From Massilia brevitalea (GTDB lineage: Bacteria; Pseudomonadota; Gammaproteobacteria; Burkholderiales; Burkholderiaceae_D), in contig NZ_JAULSI010000007.1 in the NCBI RefSeq assembly GCF_030711405.1, positions 62,001 to 126,000 on the forward strand: 64,000 nucleotides of DNA, in the 5' to 3' direction. The notes beneath the pieces are model-generated. The model saw only the letters and a list, made by a program, of their open reading frames with translations. It searched no databases and was not told where the DNA came from. Below, one piece after another: positions 17,581 through 25,369 of the stretch. Positions within the stretch are counted from its first letter, which is position 1, and each line of letters starts with the position of its first letter. The translations under genes were made by a program, and so were the position numbers.

Positions 17581-17687
17581 TGGCGTCTCCTCCTGTGTTG
17601 TTGTCGGATGATTCTAGCCGATGAAATGCACGATCGTGCTATTTGTTTTGTTATTTTTTCACGCGTTTTGCCAGGCGAACCGGCGCG

Positions 17688-18392
17688 CTAGCGTGCGCGC
17701 CCGTATTGCATGAACAGCTGCTCCATCGTGGTCAGGCGTGAACCGAGTTGGAGCGGGGCAGGGGGCACGTGGTTCACGAAGCGCACTACCCAGTCGCGGC
17801 TGTCCTGGCCTACGTCAAGCGCGTTGATGCAGCCGGCCGTCTGCGCCAGGCCGCCCAGGAACAGGCGCTGGCCGGTGAGGGCGAGCGAGAGGATGGCGCA
17901 GTTGACGCCGCCGTGCAGGACCAGCAGCACCGTGTCCCAGTCCGGGTCGGCGCGCAGTGTTTGAATAGCCGGGTGCACGCGGTCCATCATCTCGCCGACG
18001 GATTCTCCGCCGAGGAAGCGCTGCTCTGGATCGACCAGGCCTTCGAAGACGCCGGTGAAGGCGCGCTTCAGATCGGCGGAGGGGATGGTGGAGAGGCGGC
18101 CGCCCTTGATTTCGTGGAGCTCGGGCCGGATGTCGAGGGTGATGTCTTGCCCAGTGACGGCGAGCACGCGTTGGGCGGTCTCGACGGTGCGCGGCAACCC
18201 GGAGACGATGACGCGGTCGAAGCATACGTTGGCGGCGGCAAAGGCGGCGCCGGCGGCATCGGCCTGGGCGCGGCCTTCGTCGTTGAGGGGAACCTGCTCG
18301 GGCAGGACGGGTTTGCCGGCGGCGTCGAAGTAGGTGACGCTGCCGTGGCGCATCAGGAAAATGCGGCGGCGCGCATTGGTGGGTTCTGACAT
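17688..18392 (-). CDS. Histidine phosphatase family protein (phosphoglycerate mutase-like)
   Basis: A 234-residue member of the branch-1 histidine phosphatase superfamily. The catalytic LMRHGSVTYF (RHG motif) is near the N-terminus, with an Arg in SGLPRTVETAQ, Glu in the central part and the second His in LLVLHGGVN. ATG 18392 is preferred because GAGG lies six bases upstream; an ATG at 18398 is also in frame. It heads the phosphotransferase/dehydrogenase group and may dephosphorylate an intermediate or regulatory phosphoester of that pathway (inference). The specific substrate is unknown. Confidence 0.87.
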   Translation of the reverse strand: MSEPTNARRRIFLMRHGSVTYFDAAGKPVLPEQVPLNDEGRAQADAAGAAFAAANVCFDRVIVSGLPRTVETAQRVLAVTGQDITLDIRPELHEIKGGRLSTIPSADLKRAFTGVFEGLVDPEQRFLGGESVGEMMDRVHPAIQTLRADPDWDTVLLVLHGGVNCAILSLALTGQRLFLGGLAQTAGCINALDVGQDSRDWVVRFVNHVPPAPLQLGSRLTTMEQLFMQYGRAR

Positions 18393-18433
18393 CTGCATCC
18401 TCTATCGTTATTCGTGGACGTGGCGCATGATGA

Positions 18434-18623
18434 CGTACGGTGGGCACCCTGTGCCCACGCGGTTACGTGCCTGTGCGTGCATCGTTCGCCGTGATGACTT
18501 GCTCGGGAACGTCAAGCCCGGACACGGCATTGTTGTCCGATGCATGCGTTTCGAGCGACATTTTGCGGCAGCGGACTCGCGGACCCGTGCGTAACCGCGT
18601 GGGCACGGGGTGCCCACCGTACG
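18434..18623. mobile_element. MITE-like element with 34-bp terminal inverted repeats, copy 2
   Basis: The left end (18434-18467) begins CGTACGGTGGGCACCCTGTG and ends GCGGTTACG. The right end (18590-18623) is its reverse complement with a single mismatch. The 122-bp interior shares CGAGCGACATTT, GGCAGC and GTCCGA blocks with the inverted interior of the copy at 10556. It carries no gene. It lies in the 400-bp divergent gap between the histidine phosphatase gene and mshE. The remaining bases 18624-18796 must hold the mshE promoter, though I see no convincing -35/-10 pair. Confidence 0.7.
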
Positions 18624-18796
18624 GGACAAGCATCAGGCAAGATCAAGCGATACCAAAGCGCTAACTCTTGCTTATCTTACACGTAACAAACCGCTGAGCG
18701 AGGCATCCCGGCCACAGAAATAAATTCCATCGGTAAATATTGCCCGGTTCTGCCTTAGAATGACTCCCCATTTCCAGATCAATCGCAAGGGATGAC

Positions 18797-20500
18797 ATGG
18801 CACGGCCGGAAAAGATTCGACTTGGTGAAGTACTGATCCAGCAGAAGCTGTTATCGGAAGAGCAGCTGAACCAGGCGCTGGCCGACCAGAAGCGGACCGG
18901 ACGCAAGCTGGGCCGGGTGTTCGTCGAGAACGGCTTCGTGACCGAAGAGCAGATTTCCGGCGCCCTGGCGCGCCAGCTGGACATCCCCTACATCAACCTG
19001 AAGTTCTACAACATCAGCGACCAGCTGGTGCGCCTGCTGCCGGAAACGGCCGCGCGCCGCTTCCGTGCGCTGGTGCTGGAAGACCGCCCGAACACGGTGC
19101 TGGTCGGCGTGTCCGACCCCACCGATTTGTTCGCCTACGACGAAATCGCGCGCCTGCTGAAAAAAGGCGTGGAGCTGGCCGTGGTCAACGAGACCGAGGT
19201 CCTGCACACGATCGACCGCATCTACCGCCGCACCGGCGAGATCACCGACTTCGCCAAGGAAGTCGAGGCCGACATCGGCGACGCCTTTGTCGACTTCGGC
19301 GCCATGACCGCCAACCCGGGCCTGGAAGAAGCGCCGGTGGTGAAATTGCTGCAGTCGGTGTTCGACGATGCGACCCAGGTGCGCGCCTCCGACATCCACA
19401 TCGAGCCGCAGGAAGGGCGGCTGGCGATCCGCTTCCGCATCGACGGCGTGCTGCACCTGCAGACCGAGGCCGACATGAAGATCGCCACGCCGCTGGCGCT
19501 GCGCCTGAAGCTGATGGCCGACCTGGATATCTCGGAAAAGCGCCTGCCGCAGGATGGCCGCTTTGCCATGAAGGTGAAGAACCAGCGCATCGACGTGCGT
19601 ATCTCGACCATGCCGACCCAGTACGGCGAATCGGTGGTCATGCGTCTCCTGAACCAGGCCGGCAACACCCTGCGCCTGGAATCGATCGGCATGCCGCGTA
19701 AACTGCTGGAGCGCTTCCGCGCCGTGGTGCAGCGCCCGAACGGCCTGGTGCTGGTGACCGGTCCCACGGGTAGCGGCAAGACCACCACGCTGTACAGCGC
19801 GCTGGCCGAACTCAACTCCGTCGAGAAAAAGCTGATCACCGTCGAAGACCCGGTCGAATACCGCCTGCAGGGCATCAACCAGGTGCAGGTGAACGAGAAG
19901 ATCGAACTGAGTTTCGCGCGCGTGCTGCGTTCGGCCCTGCGCCAGGACCCGGACATCGTGCTCGTCGGCGAGATGCGCGACCAGGAAACCGCCCAGATCG
20001 GCCTGCGCGCCGCGATGACGGGCCACTTGGTCCTCTCCACCCTGCACACCAACGATGCCGCCAGCACCCCGCTGCGCCTGATGGACATGGGCGTGCCGCG
20101 CTACATGGTGGGCGGCTCGCTGCAGGCCGTGCTGGCCCAGCGCCTGGTGCGCGTGGTCTGCGAAAGCTGCAGCACGCCCTACGCGCCGACGCCGGCCGAG
20201 CGCACCTGGCTGCGTCCGGAGCTGGGCGACTTCGCCGAGCAGGCCCAGTTCTTCCACGGGAAAGGCTGCCCGCACTGCAACGGCACCGGCTACCGCGGCC
20301 GGACCGGCGTGTACGAACTGCTGGAGATGACGCGCGCCGTGACCGACGCCGCGAATCACCCGGACCCGGCCCACTTCCTGAAAGTGGCGCATGCCGAGAT
20401 GGCCGGCGAAACCCTGCGCCGCCACGGCGTGCAGCTGGCGGTGCAGGGCCGCACCACGGTGGCCGAGGCGATGCGCATCAGTAACCAGCTGGAGGATTGA
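18797..20500 (+). CDS. mshE: MSHA pilus assembly ATPase MshE (GspE/PilB family)
   Basis: A 567-residue hexameric secretion ATPase that powers pilus extension at the inner membrane. The N-terminus has two 24-residue MshEN motifs separated by five residues: RLGEVLIQQKLLSEEQLNQA..Q31 (8-31) and KLGRVFVENGFVTEEQ..Q60 (37-60). This is the known c-di-GMP-binding arrangement, with K17 and K37 as deviations from the Gly and Arg consensus. The ATPase core has Walker A GPTGSGKT (322-329), the Asp box VEDPVEYRL, Walker B DIVLVGEMRD and His box STLHTNDA. A zinc tetracysteine (CESC..CPHC) follows near 455-500. It is the first gene of the pilus locus. Confidence 0.94.
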   Translation: MARPEKIRLGEVLIQQKLLSEEQLNQALADQKRTGRKLGRVFVENGFVTEEQISGALARQLDIPYINLKFYNISDQLVRLLPETAARRFRALVLEDRPNTVLVGVSDPTDLFAYDEIARLLKKGVELAVVNETEVLHTIDRIYRRTGEITDFAKEVEADIGDAFVDFGAMTANPGLEEAPVVKLLQSVFDDATQVRASDIHIEPQEGRLAIRFRIDGVLHLQTEADMKIATPLALRLKLMADLDISEKRLPQDGRFAMKVKNQRIDVRISTMPTQYGESVVMRLLNQAGNTLRLESIGMPRKLLERFRAVVQRPNGLVLVTGPTGSGKTTTLYSALAELNSVEKKLITVEDPVEYRLQGINQVQVNEKIELSFARVLRSALRQDPDIVLVGEMRDQETAQIGLRAAMTGHLVLSTLHTNDAASTPLRLMDMGVPRYMVGGSLQAVLAQRLVRVVCESCSTPYAPTPAERTWLRPELGDFAEQAQFFHGKGCPHCNGTGYRGRTGVYELLEMTRAVTDAANHPDPAHFLKVAHAEMAGETLRRHGVQLAVQGRTTVAEAMRISNQLED

Positions 20501-20501
20501 G

Positions 20502-21743
20502 TTGCCCTTCTATGCCTACAAGGGCCGCAACACGCGCGGCGAACTGATGCAGGGCGTGCTGGAAGCGGCCGACAGCGGCGCCGTGGCCGACCAGTTGTTC
20601 GGCACCGGCGTCACGCCGGTCGAGATCGTGCCGACCACGCGCAAGGCCACGAGCAACAGCGGCGCCCCGGATTCCTGGTGGGGCCGCCTGCGCGAAAAGC
20701 CGGTGCGCTCGATGGACGTGCAGCTGTTCAGCCGCCAGATGCACACCCTGCTGAAATCCGGCGTGCCGATCATGCGCGGCCTGGGCGGCCTGCAGGAATC
20801 CTCCACCAGCCCCGCCTTCGGGCGTGTGATCAAGGACCTGCGCGAGTCGCTCGATTCGGGGCGCGAGCTCTCGGCCGCCATGCGCCGCCACCCGGAAGCG
20901 TTTTCCACCTTCTACCTGTCGATGGTGCGCGTGGGCGAGATGACCGGGCGCCTGGAAGAAGTGTTCCTGCGCCTGTTCGACCACCTCGAATTCGACCGCG
21001 ACATGAAGGACCGCGTGAAGGCGGCGCTGCGCTACCCGAGCTTCGTGGTGATTGCCATGGTGCTGGCGATGATCGTGGTGAACGTGTTCGTGATCCCGGC
21101 CTTTGCCAAGGTGTTCGAGAGCCTGCACACCGAGCTGCCGCTGATGACGCGCATCCTGATGGCGACCTCGCGCTTCACGCTCGACTACTGGCCGCTGCTG
21201 CTGGCGATTGCCATCGGTGGCTTCTTCGGTTTCCGCGCCTGGGTCGGTTCGGTAAAGGGGCGCTACGACTGGGACCGCTACAAGCTGCGCCTGCCGATCG
21301 CCGGCAAGATCATCCACAAGTCGACGATGTCGCGCTTTGCGCGCAGCTTTTCGCTGTCGATGCGCTCGGGCGTGCCGGTGGTGCAGGCCCTGACCGTGGT
21401 GGCCCAGACCGCCGACAACGCGTATCTTGCCGCGCGCATCGAGCAGATGCGCGACGGCGTCGAGCGCGGCGAAAGCATCCTGCGCACCTCGACGGCCGCC
21501 AACGTGTTCACCCCCATCGTGCTGCAGATGATCGCGGTGGGCGAGGAAACCGGTTCGCTCGACGATTTGATGGACGAGATCGCGCTGATGTACGAGCGCG
21601 AGGTCGACTACGAACTGAAGACCCTGTCGGCCCAGATCGAACCGATCCTGATCACCTTCCTCGGCGTGATGGTCCTGATCATGGCGCTCGGGATCTTCCT
21701 GCCGATCTGGGACCTGGGGCAGGCCGCCCTGCACCGGCAATGA
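20502..21743 (+). CDS. mshG: MSHA pilus inner-membrane platform protein MshG (GspF/PilC family)
   Basis: A 413-residue polytopic platform protein that couples the ATPase to pilin polymerisation. It has two GspF domains, each with conserved segments (VQLFSRQMHTLLKSG and MSRFARSFSLSMRSG). Hydrophobic stretches lie near residues 180-205, 225-245 and 380-405. The start is TTG 20502 (reads PFYAYKGRN after the initiator), because family similarity begins there and GGAGG lies six bases upstream inside the mshE 3' end. Its stop overlaps the next ATG (ATGA). Confidence 0.92.
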   Translation: MPFYAYKGRNTRGELMQGVLEAADSGAVADQLFGTGVTPVEIVPTTRKATSNSGAPDSWWGRLREKPVRSMDVQLFSRQMHTLLKSGVPIMRGLGGLQESSTSPAFGRVIKDLRESLDSGRELSAAMRRHPEAFSTFYLSMVRVGEMTGRLEEVFLRLFDHLEFDRDMKDRVKAALRYPSFVVIAMVLAMIVVNVFVIPAFAKVFESLHTELPLMTRILMATSRFTLDYWPLLLAIAIGGFFGFRAWVGSVKGRYDWDRYKLRLPIAGKIIHKSTMSRFARSFSLSMRSGVPVVQALTVVAQTADNAYLAARIEQMRDGVERGESILRTSTAANVFTPIVLQMIAVGEETGSLDDLMDEIALMYEREVDYELKTLSAQIEPILITFLGVMVLIMALGIFLPIWDLGQAALHRQ

Positions 21744-22282
21744 GCGCGGCACGGCACAGGGGCATGGCGCAGGCGCGGGGCTTCGCGCTGCTGGAACTGG
21801 CGGTCGCCGCTGTCGTGTTCAGCCTGGTAGCTGGCGTGTTGCTGAATCGCCTCGTTCCGTATGTGGGCGAATCCGAGTACGTTGCGGCGAAACAACTCAT
21901 CGGTTCGCTGCGGACGGGCTTGGCTGTGCGCTCGGCGCGGGCGGTATCGCAGGGCGGGCAGGGCGCTTTATTGGCGGTCGCACAAGAAAGCCCCATGAAT
22001 TGGTTGGCAGATCGGCCAAAAAACTACCTCGGTGAATATTATTCTCCCAACGAATCCGAACTTCGGAAGGGGAATTGGTACTTCGATAAGGCAAATTCGA
22101 CCCTGGTTTACCTATCGGCATCATCAAAAAGTTTTTCTGCTGAAACACCGAAATTTCTCAGGTTCAAGGTAGAATTGCTTCGCGTGCCCAATCCGGTTAA
22201 TCCAGAAATACGGAGCGAGGTCACCGAAGGCCTGGACCTGGTCGAAATCGACAGCCAGCCGGCCGCTGAAGTAATGAATTAA
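21740..22282 (+). CDS. Type IV prepilin-like protein in the MshB/MshF position
   Basis: A 180-residue minor pilin candidate. ARG-FALLELAVAAVVFSLVAG is a class III prepilin signal with Gly(-1), Phe(+1) and Glu(+5), followed by the hydrophobic alpha-1 helix. The C-terminal globular part matches nothing I recognise. From about 21980 to 22210 the DNA is visibly AT-richer than neighbouring genes, with codons such as AAA, AAT and TTT abundant, suggesting recent acquisition or rapid divergence of the exposed domain. It starts in an ATGA overlap with mshG and precedes the major pilin. In Vibrio the genes here are mshF and mshB; I cannot decide which is equivalent. Confidence 0.75.
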   Translation: MSAARHRGMAQARGFALLELAVAAVVFSLVAGVLLNRLVPYVGESEYVAAKQLIGSLRTGLAVRSARAVSQGGQGALLAVAQESPMNWLADRPKNYLGEYYSPNESELRKGNWYFDKANSTLVYLSASSKSFSAETPKFLRFKVELLRVPNPVNPEIRSEVTEGLDLVEIDSQPAAEVMN

Positions 22283-22334
22283 GCAGCTTTATACCAGCGG
22301 TTCCCCCGCACTTTTTTAACTCGGAGAAAACGGA

Positions 22335-22862
22335 ATGAACAAGAGCATCAAATCGGCCCAAGGCGGCTTCACTCTGATCGAACTGATCGTCGTGATCGTC
22401 ATCCTCGGCATCCTGGCTGCGACCGCACTGCCGCGCTTCACCAACCTGAGCGGCGATGCCCGCCTGGCCAGCCTGAACGCCGCAAAGGGCGCCCTGGCCG
22501 CGACTGCTGCCATGACGCATGGCCGTCACCTGCTGACTCCGAACGCTATCCAGAACGTCGAAGGCGCTTCCGTGTCGATGGATATGAACTCTGGCTACCC
22601 GGCCATCGTCAACGCCGCCGGCACGCAAGCCACTGACGGCCTGATGCAAGCCGCCGGCCTGTCGACCGACTACACCGTGTACACTGTCGGCGCCGCGACC
22701 GACAAGCGTCCGGTGGTGGCGACCGGTTCGATCGCGATCGTCCCGAACAGCTTCAAGGACAGCGCGACCGCCGTCAAATGCTACGTGACCTACACGCCTG
22801 CCACCGCTGTCAACACGGCGCCGACCCTTGCTGTCGTCGGCAGCGTCAACGACTGCCAGTAA
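22335..22862 (+). CDS. mshA: MSHA major pilin-like protein MshA
   Basis: A 175-residue type IVa-like prepilin. The leader MNKSIKSAQGG is cut before F12 in GGFTLIELIVVIVILGILAA, with Glu at mature position 5. A small Ala/Thr/Val-rich globular domain follows, with C149 and C174 framing a C-terminal disulfide loop as in pilins. Its own good ribosome site (CGGAGAAAA) and the 52-bp gap before it, in an otherwise overlapping operon, fit higher expression of the major subunit. It is the most likely shaft protein; adhesion specificity is unknown. Confidence 0.85.
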   Translation: MNKSIKSAQGGFTLIELIVVIVILGILAATALPRFTNLSGDARLASLNAAKGALAATAAMTHGRHLLTPNAIQNVEGASVSMDMNSGYPAIVNAAGTQATDGLMQAAGLSTDYTVYTVGAATDKRPVVATGSIAIVPNSFKDSATAVKCYVTYTPATAVNTAPTLAVVGSVNDCQ

Positions 22863-22874
22863 TCCCTGCGTAAA

Positions 22875-23435
22875 GTGGCTGGCGTGCACGTCGAGCTGAA
22901 CCGCGCATCCAGCCACCGCCGCCATGGCTTCACCATGGTGGAACTGATCATCGTGATCGTCCTCGTCGGCATCCTGTCGGCGCTGGCGATCACGCGCTTT
23001 TTCGACCGCTCGGTCTACGACGTCGAAACCTCCACCGAACAACTGCGCAACATCCTGCGCTACGGCCAGAAGACGGCGATTGCCCAGCACCGCGACGTGT
23101 TCGTGATCCTTGGCCCGAACAGCGCCGCCCTGTGCTTCGCGAACCAGGCCGCGTGTACCGCCGCCAACCAGGTCCAGGCCCCCTCCGGCCAGAACAGCGA
23201 TACCGCCGTGACCCGCGCCGCCTGCAACAATGCGCGCACCTGGATGTGCGAAGGCCGACCGGCCAACATCGTCGGCAGTTCCAACAGCAACGTCACCTTC
23301 TTCGGCTTCAATGCGCTTGGACAGCCCTTCAACACGCCCGGCTCGACTGCCTTCAACAGCCTGACCATCACGCTCACCAGTGGCGCCAGCAGCCGTTCGG
23401 TAAACGTCGCTCCCGAAACCGGTTATGTATTCTGA
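22875..23435 (+). CDS. mshC: Minor prepilin MshC (GspH-like)
   Basis: A prepilin of about 186 residues. HGFTMVELIIVIVLVGILSA gives Gly(-1), Phe(+1) and Glu(+5), followed by a GspH-like body. Four Cys (in LCFANQAACTA and AACNNARTWMC) probably make two disulfides. No ATG fits. GTG 22875 or GTG 22884 must be used, neither with a good ribosome site, so the start is uncertain. It follows mshA by 12 bp and overlaps mshD by 11 bp. It is likely part of the priming tip complex. Confidence 0.8.
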   Translation: MAGVHVELNRASSHRRHGFTMVELIIVIVLVGILSALAITRFFDRSVYDVETSTEQLRNILRYGQKTAIAQHRDVFVILGPNSAALCFANQAACTAANQVQAPSGQNSDTAVTRAACNNARTWMCEGRPANIVGSSNSNVTFFGFNALGQPFNTPGSTAFNSLTITLTSGASSRSVNVAPETGYVF

Positions 23436-24024
23436 CGCCGCCCTCACGCAGCCGCGCCAGCGCGGCGTTACCCTGATCGAGCTGATCATGTTCATCGTGA
23501 TCGTCTCGGTGGCGCTGGCCAGCATCATCGCCGTGATGCGCATCACCACCGCCAACAGCGCCGATCCGCTGCGCCGCAAGCAGGCGCTGATGATCGCCGA
23601 AGGTCTGCTCGAAGAGGTGCGCTCGGCCGGCTTCACGCGCTGCGATCCGAGCGACCCGGCGGGCGACGATCCGGCCAACCCGGCCTGCACGATTCCCGAG
23701 AACTGGGGGCAAGTGGCGCCGGAACCGGTGAATCCTCGCCCCTTTGACAATATCAACGACTACGTGGCCCAGCCGAACGTGGCGGTCGCCGCCTTCAACA
23801 ACGCCGCCGGGGTGCTGGTCGATGTCTCCGGCCAGCCGGTCGGCGTCGACGGCTATACCGCCACGCTGATGGTATCGCCGGCCCAGTTGGGCGGCTTCGG
23901 CGTGGCGGGCGGCAGTGCCGCGAATACCGACGTGCTGCGCATCCGCGTCAGCGTCGCCTTCGGCGGCGATGCCCCGGTCGTGCTCGACGCCTACCGCATG
24001 CGCTACGCGCGCGGGTTCCAGTGA
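23425..24024 (+). CDS. mshD: Minor prepilin MshD
   Basis: A 199-residue minor pilin. RGVTLIELIMFIVIVSVALA is the prepilin segment with Val at mature position 1 and Glu at 5. A body with LLEEVRSAGFTRCDPSDP and a Cys pair follows, ending VLDAYRMRYARGFQ. It overlaps both neighbours (11 bp with mshC, and TGATG with mshO), consistent with translational coupling in the minor-pilin block. Confidence 0.85.
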   Translation: MYSDAALTQPRQRGVTLIELIMFIVIVSVALASIIAVMRITTANSADPLRRKQALMIAEGLLEEVRSAGFTRCDPSDPAGDDPANPACTIPENWGQVAPEPVNPRPFDNINDYVAQPNVAVAAFNNAAGVLVDVSGQPVGVDGYTATLMVSPAQLGGFGVAGGSAANTDVLRIRVSVAFGGDAPVVLDAYRMRYARGFQ

Positions 24025-24890
24025 TGCGCCGCCAGCCATTCCCGGCCCAGCGCGGCTTCACCCTGGTCGAGGCGATCATGGTGATCGCCATCATCGGCAT
24101 CCTGGGCGCGATCGTCGCGGTCTTCATCCGCGCGCCGATCCAGGGCTACGCCGACGCCGTCGCCCGTGCCGAGGCCTCCGACGAGGCCGACATGGCGCTG
24201 CGCCGCATCGCCCGCGACATCCGCCTGGCGCTGCCGAACAGCGTGCGGGTCAATCCCGGCGGTACCGCCATCGAATTCCTGCTGACCAAGACGGGCGGGC
24301 GCTACCTGTCGGCCGAGGACGACGCCAGCAGCGGCACGCCGCTCTCGTTCGACCCCGCCAATCCCGGCGCGCAGTTCACGGTCGTGGGGCGCTTGAGCGA
24401 GGCAATCGTGGCTGGCCAGGACATGATTGCCGTGTTCAACCAGGGCCTCCCCGGATCGGACGCTTACGAAGCGGGGAGCACGGTCCTGTCGCCGGTTAGT
24501 GCCGGTGCGGCGGCCGGCGCCGATACGCCGCTGATCACGCTCAACCCCAACCGCTTTGCCATGGCAGGCGCCATGCCGTCGCCGGATGCGCGCTTCCAGG
24601 TGGTCAGCGGCCCGGTATCGTATGTCTGCGAACCGGCGCCGGGCGGCAGCTTCATGTTGCGCCGCTATTCGAACTATGCGATCAATGCGAACCAGGCCGT
24701 CCCGCCGGCGAATGCCCGGGTGGCCATGCTGGCGGCGCGCGTCGCCACCTGCACCAACCTGTTCCGCGCCGACACGGTGGCTGCCAGCCGTGCCGGGCTG
24801 GTCGTGATGTCGCTGTCGCTGCGCACCCGTAACCTTGCCGATCCCGCCGTGCGCCTGGTGCATCAGGTTCGCGTGGACAATACGCCATGA
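24024..24890 (+). CDS. mshO: Minor prepilin MshO
   Basis: A 288-residue large minor pilin (GspJ-like position). RGFTLVEAIMVIAIIGILGA shows the cleavage Gly, Phe(+1) and Glu(+5). EADMALRRIARDIRLALPNS after the helix and the final VHQVRVDNTP match MshO-type proteins. I use ATG 24024, within the TGATG overlap with mshD. A GTG one codon earlier is possible. The stop overlaps mshP (ATGA). Confidence 0.87.
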   Translation: MRRQPFPAQRGFTLVEAIMVIAIIGILGAIVAVFIRAPIQGYADAVARAEASDEADMALRRIARDIRLALPNSVRVNPGGTAIEFLLTKTGGRYLSAEDDASSGTPLSFDPANPGAQFTVVGRLSEAIVAGQDMIAVFNQGLPGSDAYEAGSTVLSPVSAGAAAGADTPLITLNPNRFAMAGAMPSPDARFQVVSGPVSYVCEPAPGGSFMLRRYSNYAINANQAVPPANARVAMLAARVATCTNLFRADTVAASRAGLVVMSLSLRTRNLADPAVRLVHQVRVDNTP

Positions 24891-25369
24891 CCAGGTGCGC
24901 ATTCCCTTCCGTACAACGCCAGGCCGGTGCCGGCCTGGTCACGGCCATCTTCCTGCTGGTGGTGCTGGCAGGCCTGGCCACGGCCCTGGTGTCGATCTTC
25001 GGCGCCCAGCGCCAGTCGGGCGCGCTGGACGAGCAGGGCGCGCGCGCCTACCAGGCTGCGCGCGCCGGCGTCGAATGGGCGATTTTCCGGCGTTCGACCG
25101 ATGCCGCCAATTATTGCCCGGCGGGCGGCACGACTGCCAGCCGCACCGATTCCTTTGCCCTGCCTGCAGGCTCGACCATGGCCGGCTTCGTCGTCACCGT
25201 CACCTGCACCATGGTGCCGGGACCCGCCTCGGACAATCCCGACATGGCGCCTTTCTATCTGTCGCGCTGGACCATTCGCGCCAGCGCCTGCACCACCGCG
25301 GGCAACACCTGCCCGGCGCCCACCAACAGCCGCGACTACGTCGAGCGCGTAATCGAGGTGCAGCTGTGA
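24887..25369 (+). CDS. mshP: MSHA biogenesis protein MshP
   Basis: A 160-residue single-span protein. QAGAGLVTAIFLLVVLAGLATAL is the N-terminal membrane helix, preceded by a short basic leader but without a strict prepilin Glu(+5). EQGARAYQAARAGVEWAIFR follows, as in PilX/MshP-like proteins. Several Cys in the C-terminal half suggest disulfides in the periplasm. ATGA overlap with mshO and a GTGA overlap with mshQ support a common transcript. Confidence 0.85.
   Translation: MTRCAFPSVQRQAGAGLVTAIFLLVVLAGLATALVSIFGAQRQSGALDEQGARAYQAARAGVEWAIFRRSTDAANYCPAGGTTASRTDSFALPAGSTMAGFVVTVTCTMVPGPASDNPDMAPFYLSRWTIRASACTTAGNTCPAPTNSRDYVERVIEVQL

Noticed and set aside
24021-24023. GTG as the mshO start
   Set aside because: The adjacent ATG at 24024, in a TGATG overlap with mshD, is the more usual coupled start.
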